Below are positions 40,988 through 47,065 of a DNA stretch of 47,065 bases, one piece after another. This stretch comes from a bacterium. Lineage in GTDB: Bacteria > Planctomycetota > Planctomycetia > Planctomycetales > Planctomycetaceae. The stretch covers positions 1 to 47,065 of the forward strand of contig WGMU01000143.1 of the NCBI GenBank assembly GCA_016124895.1. Reading direction: 5' to 3'. The position numbers and the translations under genes are program-made. The notes under the pieces are model-generated. The model was given only the letters and a program-made list of their open reading frames with translations. It ran no database searches and was not told where the DNA came from. Each line of letters begins with the position of its first letter. Position 1 is the stretch's first letter.

Positions 40988-41731
40988 ATGTCTGACCTCT
41001 TTCGTGAGTTTGCCGTGAACCGAGCGTCAACCCCCGACTCAACAACGTCTCCCATTCGCCGGATACTGAAAACGGCGGTGAACGCGTTCGCGACCGCGCT
41101 CGTTCTGCCGGCGGTGATTCTCTATCGATTCTCGGCGGCGGTGATCGGATCCGAAAAAGCCTTTCCCGGCTGGAGTCAGGCGTTTTCGCTGCTGCCGGGA
41201 CTGACCGGTCAGTATCTGCGGCATGCATTCTACTCACTGGTTCTCGACCGTTGCGGCGACGGCGCCTGCATCACGTTCGGCACGATCTTCTCGCACGCGA
41301 CGGCGAGCGTCGGCCGGAACGTCTACATCGGCGCGAACTGCTCGATCGGCGCGGCCACGATTGAAGACGACGTACTCATTGCATCAAACGTTTCCATCAT
41401 GAACGGCAGCACGCAGCACGGTATCGAGCGGCTCGACATCCCCATCCGCGAACAGCCCGGCGAGTTCGTTGCGGTAACGATCGGTGAGGGTTCCTGGATC
41501 GGCGAACGCGCGACCGTCGCAGCCGACGTTGGAAAGCACTGCGTGATCGGTGCCGGAGCGGTCGTCACGAAACCGATTCCCGACTACGCCATCGCGCTCG
41601 GCGTGCCGGCCCGCGTCGTTCGGTTTCGCAATGAGGAGACCGGCAACGATTCCTCGACAGGGAGCATCGCCGAACGGGTTTCCGAGGCGGAATCTCTTGT
41701 CAATTCGCTCTCGACTGAGAACCAGGTGTGA
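40988..41731 (+). CDS. Left-handed beta-helix acyltransferase (hexapeptide family)
   Basis: A 247-residue protein with an N-terminal part carrying a hydrophobic stretch (about 30-48) and then hexapeptide repeats from about 90 to 205: (V/I)-G-x-N-V-Y-I-G-A-N-C-S-I-G-A-A-T-I-E-D-D-V-L-I and V-T-I-G-E-G-S-W-I-G-E-R-A-T-V. An external loop carries H-G of the catalytic His type (S-T-Q-H-G). It ends with the usual A-L-G-V-P-A-R-V-V. Family members O-acetylate sugars or amino groups from acetyl-CoA. In this locus it probably decorates the polysaccharide. The polar C-terminal 30 residues are variable. Confidence 0.9.
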   Translation: MSDLFREFAVNRASTPDSTTSPIRRILKTAVNAFATALVLPAVILYRFSAAVIGSEKAFPGWSQAFSLLPGLTGQYLRHAFYSLVLDRCGDGACITFGTIFSHATASVGRNVYIGANCSIGAATIEDDVLIASNVSIMNGSTQHGIERLDIPIREQPGEFVAVTIGEGSWIGERATVAADVGKHCVIGAGAVVTKPIPDYAIALGVPARVVRFRNEETGNDSSTGSIAERVSEAESLVNSLSTENQV

Positions 41732-42070
41732 CCGCGCCAGAGTGAACTCCGTGTCGCCTCGCGGAAGGTGACACAACTCCGTCGCGAAGTGAAAACAATG
41801 AGTGGCAGGAATTCCCTTCGCAGCTCCAGACCTGGATTCGGCATCTATTTTTCAGACGGGGGAATTCCGTTCGTGCTCATCGATCTCGCCCATCGCCGTT
41901 GGGTGGCAGGGGCTCGACTGAGCTTGCGAAGGAAGCCCCGGAACTTCGCTCACTAACGATGCCAACCGGGAATTCGCTCGTACCTCGCTCCAGTCCCGGC
42001 CACCGAAACTGAAACCCACGGCATAACGCACCGCCTGGTGCATGCCATCATTCTTAGTAGATCCTCGCTG
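41732..42070. other. Intergenic region, 339 bp, with family B repeat
   Basis: A small hairpin just after the acyltransferase gene (GTGTCGCC with GGTGACAC, 41751-41774, no T-tract) and the family B repeat at 41901-42004. The remaining 60 bases before the amidotransferase ATG show no promoter I could defend. Confidence 0.5.
41901..42004. repeat. Dispersed repeat, family B, copy 2 (inverted)
   Basis: Read as its complement, it matches 13726-13802 end to end: terminal GGGTGGC and GGCCACC, CTTGCGAAGGAAGCCC and TCGCTCGTACCTCGCTCCA are shared, with about 27 extra bases in the middle. Two copies 28 kb apart in opposite orientation mark it as a mobile or amplified element. Confidence 0.85.
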
Positions 42071-44176
42071 ATGTGCGGCATCGCCGGAATCGTCTATCGC
42101 AACGCTGACCGCCCGGTCGATCGCGACGTGCTCGCGTCGATGGCCGGGGCGATCGCTCATCGCGGGCCGGACGCCGAGGGTTTCTTCGTCGACCGGAACG
42201 TTGGGCTCGCGCACCGGCGACTGTCGATCATCGACCTGACGGGAGGCGATCAGCCGATCGGCAATGAAGACGGCCGCGTGCAGATCGTCTTTAACGGCGA
42301 GATCTACAACTTCCACGAACTGCGTCATGATCTGGAAGCGCGCGGGCATCAGTTTCGAACAACGTCCGACACCGAAGTCATCGTCCATGCGTACGAGGAA
42401 TTTGGCGATGCCTGCGTCGAACGTCTGCGCGGGATGTTTGCGTTTGCGATCTGGGACGCCCGACAGCGACGCCTGCTGCTTGCGCGCGACCGCGTCGGCA
42501 TCAAGCCGCTGTTTGTCTCGCTGAACGGCGAGCGGCTGATTTTCGGATCGGAACTGAAAGCGCTCCTCGCGCACGGCGATGTTGATCGTAATGTCGATCC
42601 GGCGGCGATCGACGACTTCTTCAACTACGGAATGATTCCCGGTTCGCGATCGATCTTCCGCGGCGTCGAGAAATTACTGCCGGCTCACACGCTGAGCATC
42701 GACCTCGACACATGGCGAGTCACTCGTCGCCGCTACTGGCAGTTGCAGTTTGCACCGGACGAGTCGCTGTCGTGCGAGGACTGGCAGGCAGCGTTGCTCG
42801 ACAAGCTGCGCGAGTCTGTGCGAGTTCATCTGATCGCCGATGTTCCCGTCGGCTCGTTCCTCAGCGGCGGGATGGATTCGAGCGTTGTGACCGGGTTGGC
42901 GAGCGCCGCACTGCCGACGCCGATTCAGACCTTCTCGATCGGCTTCCGCGAAGCGCGCTTCAGCGAACTCGACGCCGCTCGCGAGATTGCCGAGCACTTT
43001 GGCACCGAACATACCGAGCAGATTGTCGAAGCGAACGCCGCGGAACTGCTGCCGTCACTCGCGCAGTTTTATGACGAACCGTTCGCCGACTCGTCCGCGC
43101 TGCCGACGTTCCTTGTTTCACGGCTCGCGAGTCACGACGTCAAAGTCGTCCTGTCCGGCGACGGCGGGGACGAGGCTCTCGGTGGGTACTCACGCTACGC
43201 GCACGATCTCAGAGAAGCATCGATCCGCCGACTCATACCGAACTGCCTCCGGCGCCCGTGGTTGGCCGCCGCTGCGAGTCTCTGGCCGAAAGCCGACTGG
43301 CTGCCGCGTCCGTTGCGACTGAAGACGGCGCTGACGAATCTCTCGCTTGCCGACGCTGACGCGTACGCGAATACGCTTTCGCTGTGCCGACAGCCTTTGA
43401 GATCTCGACTGTTGAACGCAGAGCTGCGCGAGCAGCTTGTCAGTCATCGCGGCTCGCTGATTGCCGCCAACGGTTACCGGTCCGCGGCGACGAACGATCC
43501 ACTGTCAGGGATGATCGCTGCCGACATGGCGACGCTGCTGCCGGATGACTATCTGGTTAAGGTCGACCGCGCGAGCATGGCCTGTGGCCTTGAAGTCCGG
43601 CCGCCGATGCTCGATCACGAGTTCCTGGAACTCTGCGCCCGCATCCCGTCGCGGTGGAAGATCCGCAACAACGAGACGAAGTGGCTGCTGCGTGAAACGG
43701 CGAAAAGTCTGCTGCCCGAGTCGATTCTCAAACGGCCGAAACAGGGCTTCGAGATTCCCGTCGATATCTGGCTGCGTGGCCCGCTGCAGGACATGTTCCG
43801 CGAGACGGTTCTCAGCACATCGTCACCAATCAGCCCGTTTGTCGATCAGCAGGTCGCGGCGCGCACGTACGAGTCGCATCTCCGCGGCACCGGCCGGCAC
43901 GGCAGCACACTGTGGAGCCTTCTGTCGCTGGCCGTCTGGGCGGAACGTTACCTGACACCGAACGGGTGGCCGGAGTTGGAGCGAGGCACGAGCGAGGAAC
44001 TCGTTCCTACCCTCTGCGTGGGAACGTCCGGCCCGGACGCTCCGCGTCCCGTGAGCGACGCAGAGCATCGAGAACCCATTGTTCTCACGGAGACCGTGGG
44101 AACGGACAGTCGATCTGTTCCGAGCCGCGAAGCGGCGAAAGCACCTAGCTGCAGGCGTCAGCCTGCAGAAGGATGA
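42071..44176 (+). CDS. asnB: Asparagine synthase-type amidotransferase (XrtA/EPS-associated type), with repeat-derived tail
   Basis: A 701-residue protein. The ATG at 42071 gives M-C-G-I-A-G-I, placing the nucleophile at Cys2 as required after Met removal. The glutaminase domain (2 to about 215) has H-R-G-P-D-A-E-G, L-A-H-R-R-L-S-I-I-D and F-N-G-E-I-Y-N. The synthase domain has the ATP-pyrophosphatase loop S-G-G-M-D-S-S near 266 and S-G-D-G-G-D-E-A-L-G-G-Y near 360. In PEP-CTERM/XrtA polysaccharide clusters such enzymes are thought to amidate sugars rather than make asparagine. The true end should be near residue 631 (Y-L-T-P-N-G); the last 70 residues are translated family B and A repeats, so the original stop was lost. 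Confidence 0.93.
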   Translation: MCGIAGIVYRNADRPVDRDVLASMAGAIAHRGPDAEGFFVDRNVGLAHRRLSIIDLTGGDQPIGNEDGRVQIVFNGEIYNFHELRHDLEARGHQFRTTSDTEVIVHAYEEFGDACVERLRGMFAFAIWDARQRRLLLARDRVGIKPLFVSLNGERLIFGSELKALLAHGDVDRNVDPAAIDDFFNYGMIPGSRSIFRGVEKLLPAHTLSIDLDTWRVTRRRYWQLQFAPDESLSCEDWQAALLDKLRESVRVHLIADVPVGSFLSGGMDSSVVTGLASAALPTPIQTFSIGFREARFSELDAAREIAEHFGTEHTEQIVEANAAELLPSLAQFYDEPFADSSALPTFLVSRLASHDVKVVLSGDGGDEALGGYSRYAHDLREASIRRLIPNCLRRPWLAAAASLWPKADWLPRPLRLKTALTNLSLADADAYANTLSLCRQPLRSRLLNAELREQLVSHRGSLIAANGYRSAATNDPLSGMIAADMATLLPDDYLVKVDRASMACGLEVRPPMLDHEFLELCARIPSRWKIRNNETKWLLRETAKSLLPESILKRPKQGFEIPVDIWLRGPLQDMFRETVLSTSSPISPFVDQQVAARTYESHLRGTGRHGSTLWSLLSLAVWAERYLTPNGWPELERGTSEELVPTLCVGTSGPDAPRPVSDAEHREPIVLTETVGTDSRSVPSREAAKAPSCRRQPAEG
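43964..44176. repeat. Family B partial copy and other repeats forming the 3' end of the amidotransferase gene
   Basis: GGGTGGCCGGAGTTGGAGCG at 43964 matches the left end of family B (13726). After 43998 a different repeat follows (translated V-P-T-L-C-V-G-T), then from about 44125 GAGCCGCGAAGCGGC of family A with a GCTGCAGGC/GCCTGCAG hairpin. All lie in frame with the gene. Confidence 0.8.
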
Positions 44177-44189
44177 ACTACTAATGAGT

Positions 44190-44313
44190 TGAAGCCGCGA
44201 AGCGGCGACAGCGGGTGTGTCTGCTGCCGCCGCCTCGCGGCTCAAAGGAACGCGCGTCTGAAACCGTGGGCTGACGCCCACGGCTACGTGCTGTCACCGC
44301 TTCGCGGCGAAAC
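44190..44313. repeat. Dispersed palindromic repeat, family A, copy 2
   Basis: AAGCCGCGAAGCGGCGACAG, then CTGCTGCCGCCGCCTCGCGG, then CCGTGGGCTGACGCCCACGG followed by CTACGTGCT, in the same order and spacing as 11935-12050. Compensating changes keep the hairpins: CCGCGGGC/GCCCGCGG in copy 1 becomes CCGTGGGC/GCCCACGG here. It fills the gap before the next glycosyltransferase. Confidence 0.85.
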
Positions 44314-44371
44314 ACAGCACTTTTTGCGTTTGTTGCCCAGAAACACTGAGACTGACACGAGACAGAATCAG

Positions 44372-45595
44372 ATGCCGCGTCGAACTGACACCCCATCGAA
44401 GCCGACGATCTGCCAGGTGCTGCACAGCCTGCACATTGGCGGCGCAGAAGTCCTCGCCGCCGGGCTCGCTCGAGCGCTGAGCGACCGGTTTCGGTTTGTG
44501 TTTGCGTGCCTCGACGACGTCGGTTGCCTGGGTGAGCAGCTGCGCGATGATGGATTTACTGTCGAACTGCTCGGCCGGAAGGACGGTATCGACTGGCGCT
44601 GCGGGCGGCGACTTGGAGTGTTCCTTAAGACGCAGCAGGTCGATGTGCTGCACGCTCACCAGTATACGCCGTTCTTTCAGAGTCTCGTCGGACGGCTTTC
44701 GCGCTGGCGAACGCCGATCGTCATCACGGAGCACGGTCGCCACTTTCCGGATTCACGGAGTGCGAAACGAGTTGCCGTCAACCGCCTGCTGATGCGGCGT
44801 CGCGACCGCGTCATCGGAGTTGGTGCCTCAGTGCGTCGAGCACTGATTGCAAACGAAGGAATTTCAGCCGACCGCGTCGAAGTCATTTACAACGGTGTCG
44901 ATCTCAGTCCGTTTGAGGCCGTCAGTAATAACGTGAGCCTCCGCAGAGAAGTCCGCAGTGAGCTGGAACTCGCTGACGACGAACAGACGATTCTTCAGGT
45001 CGCGCGGCTGAATCCGCTGAAGGATCATCTCACCGCGATTTCAGCGGTTCGCAAGCTGCGGGACGGCGGAGTCAGTGCAAGGCTGATTCTGGTGGGAGAA
45101 GGTGAAGAGCGGCCGAAGATCGAAGCGGCTGTTCGCGACGCCGGTCTGCAGAAACATGTCACGCTGCTCGGAGCGCGCCGCGACATCTCCCGGCTCCTGA
45201 GTGCGGCAGATGCGTTTCTGCTGAGCAGCATCAGCGAGGGCATACCACTGACGCTGATCGAAGCGATGGCCGCCGGTGTGCCGGTCGTCTCGACCGACGT
45301 TGGTGGTATTCCGGAAGTCATTCAGCACGGAACTACCGGGCTGCTCGCCCCGGCCCGCGACGACGGCCGGCTGGCGAAGCACCTGCAGCGGGCACTGACG
45401 GATTCCGCATTCCGTTCAGCCGTTATCTCTGCCGCTCAGAACAAAGCCCGGGAACGATTCTCACTTGACGAAATGCACCGGCTGTATGCCGGGGTCTATT
45501 CCGAATGCCTGTCTCCTCGCGGGCTTTTCGCTTCGAGGTCGAAGCCGCGGGCAGCGATCCTCAATCAGTCAGCGACGCCTGTGCCTGCGGGTTAA
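44372..45595 (+). CDS. Glycosyltransferase family 4
   Basis: A 407-residue GT-B enzyme. The frame is open from 44189, but those first 61 codons are family A repeat sequence, so I chose the ATG at 44372 (M-P-R-R-T-D-T) just before I-C-Q-V-L-H-S-L-H-I-G-G-A-E, the typical GT4 beginning. The C-terminal domain has Q-V-A-R-L-N-P-L-K-D-H near 212, V-G-E-G-E-E-R-P-K-I-E and S-E-G-I-P-L-T-L-I-E-A-M-A-A-G-V-P-V-V near 290. The sugar donor is unknown. No clear ribosome site precedes it. It belongs to the same EPS run. Confidence 0.92.
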   Translation: MPRRTDTPSKPTICQVLHSLHIGGAEVLAAGLARALSDRFRFVFACLDDVGCLGEQLRDDGFTVELLGRKDGIDWRCGRRLGVFLKTQQVDVLHAHQYTPFFQSLVGRLSRWRTPIVITEHGRHFPDSRSAKRVAVNRLLMRRRDRVIGVGASVRRALIANEGISADRVEVIYNGVDLSPFEAVSNNVSLRREVRSELELADDEQTILQVARLNPLKDHLTAISAVRKLRDGGVSARLILVGEGEERPKIEAAVRDAGLQKHVTLLGARRDISRLLSAADAFLLSSISEGIPLTLIEAMAAGVPVVSTDVGGIPEVIQHGTTGLLAPARDDGRLAKHLQRALTDSAFRSAVISAAQNKARERFSLDEMHRLYAGVYSECLSPRGLFASRSKPRAAILNQSATPVPAG

Positions 45596-45626
45596 AAGAT
45601 CCTGCGCTGAGTAACAGAGAACGACA

Positions 45627-46877
45627 ATGAGTCTCACAACTGAAACACAACCGAAAACAAAGGCAGCACGGGACACCCGGCCGTCGGTCCTGGTCATCAC
45701 GAGCGAACTGCCGTGGCCGCTCAACACGGGCGGGCATCTGCGGACGTTCCATCTGATGAAGGCGCTGGCCGCGAGGTTTGACGTGACTCTGCTGACGTCG
45801 GTCTCACAGCTCAACGATCCAGGCATCCGCGTGCTCGAGGATCTTGGGCTGACCGTCCGTGTCTGCCGCACGCGTCCGGGGCGGCGAGCGGCCGAACTGC
45901 CGCGAGTCGCGTCGGCGTTTGCAAAGGGCGAGCCTTATGTGATGTACCACCGCCACAATCACCGGCGTATGCGCGATCTGATCCGGCACGAACTCGAAGC
46001 AGGTCAACCGGACATCGTCTATCTCGATCATCTGGACCCGCTGGCGTTCCGCGATCTGTTTCCGAATGCGCCGCTGGTCGCCGATCTACACAACGTTTAC
46101 TCGAAACTGGCGGACCGCGTGGCCGACGAGCGGCACTGGATGGTCAGCCGGTATCTCAAACGCGAAGCCCGGCTGCTGGCGGAGATCGAGCAGCGGATCG
46201 TGAGCGAAGCCGCCGCCGTGATGGCGGTCTCCAGTCAGGAGCAGGCCGAGTTCCGGGCACTCGGAGGCCGCAATGTGCACCTGGTTCCCAACGGCGTGAG
46301 CTGCGAGACGTTCTGCCATATGCCGGTCGGACGTTCGATGTCGCCGCCGGTGCTGCTGTATCTGGGAGCACTCTCCTGGCAGCCAAACGCGAAGGCCGCC
46401 GAGTTTCTCGCCCGCAGCGTCATGCCGAAGGTTCTCGCCGAGCATCCTGATGCCGTGCTGCAGATCGTCGGTCGCAACCCCGGCCCGGACGTCACGTCGC
46501 TGAGTTCGCTGCCCGGTGTCGAGGTTCATCCGAACGTGCCGGACATCGGCGTCTATCTCGAACGTGCGAGCATCCTCGCCGTGCCGCTGGATTCCGGCGG
46601 CGGAACGCGGCTGAAGATCCTGGAAGCCTTCGCCGCTGGCCTGCCGGTGGTCAGCACGCCGATCGGTTGCGAAGGGATCGACTGCCGGCACGGCGAGCAT
46701 CTGTGGGTTGCCGAACGCCGCGACTTCGCCGCCGCCATCCTCGAAGCCGCCGCCGCTCCACAACTGGCAACCGAGTTCGCCGAACGAGGCCGCCAGCTCG
46801 CCCTGACCCAGTACGACTGGCCCGTCATCGGCACCCGCGCCTGCGAAGCCGTCCTGAGCGCCGTCACCGCCGAGTAG
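45627..46877 (+). CDS. Glycosyltransferase family 4, resembling the PEP-CTERM/XrtA-associated type
   Basis: A 416-residue GT-B enzyme starting 31 bases after the previous gene. The N-terminal S-E-L-P-W-P-L-N-T-G-G-H-L-R-T-F and later D-L-H-N-V-Y-S-K-L and V-P-N-G-V match what I recall of the TIGR03087-like glycosyltransferases of exosortase-linked EPS clusters. The C-terminal domain has Y-L-G-A-L-S-W-Q-P-N near 250, P-L-D-S-G-G-G-T-R-L-K-I-L-E-A-F-A-A-G-L-P-V-V near 315-335, the nucleotide-sugar site. Donor and acceptor unknown. It is the last gene of the locus in the window. Confidence 0.93.
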   Translation: MSLTTETQPKTKAARDTRPSVLVITSELPWPLNTGGHLRTFHLMKALAARFDVTLLTSVSQLNDPGIRVLEDLGLTVRVCRTRPGRRAAELPRVASAFAKGEPYVMYHRHNHRRMRDLIRHELEAGQPDIVYLDHLDPLAFRDLFPNAPLVADLHNVYSKLADRVADERHWMVSRYLKREARLLAEIEQRIVSEAAAVMAVSSQEQAEFRALGGRNVHLVPNGVSCETFCHMPVGRSMSPPVLLYLGALSWQPNAKAAEFLARSVMPKVLAEHPDAVLQIVGRNPGPDVTSLSSLPGVEVHPNVPDIGVYLERASILAVPLDSGGGTRLKILEAFAAGLPVVSTPIGCEGIDCRHGEHLWVAERRDFAAAILEAAAAPQLATEFAERGRQLALTQYDWPVIGTRACEAVLSAVTAE

Positions 46878-47065
46878 GACCTGTTCCCACCGGCCAAGCA
46901 ACTACCGTCGCCACGCCTCCGTTCCCCTAGGAGTCTGTCTGAGAACTGCCGGGGTGTGACTGGTGCCAAAACTGGTGTGCCGTGTCCAGCGGGACGGGCC
47001 GGAGTCCGGCGGGATGGAGCGGTTTTCGGGTGGGGATCTGGCGAGCCTGGCGTTGCTCAGGCCGG
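46878..47065. other. Right-edge intergenic stretch, possible start of a mobile element
   Basis: No gene is visible. After a CTAG at 46927 the sequence GGAGTCTGTCTGAGAAC begins, which looks like the end of some insertion sequences, and the following GC-rich sequence differs from that before it. With the window ending here this cannot be settled. Confidence 0.2.

Overview
The window reads as a piece of a planctomycete chromosome (class Planctomycetia, not resolved further). The reasons are a DUF1501 Tat-exported protein, a tandem DUF1080 protein beside a pre-peptidase-type secreted protein, a three-BON secreted protein, DUF1559-like motifs, very large secreted proteins of unknown function, moderately high GC, and many dispersed palindromic repeats between genes. 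No rRNA, tRNA, CRISPR array, complete IS or prophage was seen.

Layout. 1-480: relic of a transposable element (a DUF5372-like fragment and the C-terminal end of an integrase-type transposase). 670-2800, minus strand: a small lipoprotein, a SAM methyltransferase, and a secreted Gln/Asn/Arg/Tyr-repeat protein whose stop overlaps the methyltransferase start. 3350-4800: three-BON secreted protein with a clear terminator. 4870-9310, minus strand: SpoIIE-type phosphatase with a receiver-like domain, rpsD (with terminator), a DUF1501 protein and ndk. 9750-13490: a probably frameshifted small membrane protein, rny, and pgi on the opposite strand. 13840-17120: PPC-like secreted protein plus tandem-DUF1080 protein. 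17120-19690, minus strand: UPF0102 nuclease-like protein, a secreted protein with a conserved-looking C-terminal block, and an FHA protein.

19940-31930 holds two very large adjacent minus-strand genes (1210 and 2782 aa, 10 nt apart). They share a repeated beta-rich module present three times in total, membrane segments, and in the larger protein two separated pieces of a DUF1559/prepilin-like signature, an EF-hand-like segment and a Gly-rich segment. I cannot assign a function; this pair is the best candidate for an undescribed system.

32370-46880, plus strand, is an exopolysaccharide/glycoconjugate locus: a glycosyltransferase fused to a FemAB/GNAT-like protein, a Wzx-type flippase, a GT4 glycosyltransferase, a large PcRGLX/YetA-like (RIFT barrel) protein, a left-handed beta-helix acyltransferase, an asparagine-synthase-type amidotransferase and two more GT4 enzymes. 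The gene content resembles PEP-CTERM/XrtA-associated polysaccharide clusters, but no exosortase lies in the window. Here dispersed repeats have run into coding frames: they form the 150-residue linker of the GT-FemAB fusion and a 70-residue tail on the amidotransferase.

The parts likely to work together are the EPS genes (sugar addition, amidation, acylation, export, trimming) and the giant gene pair. Rny, Pgi, Ndk and S4 are housekeeping genes scattered between planctomycete-specific secreted proteins.
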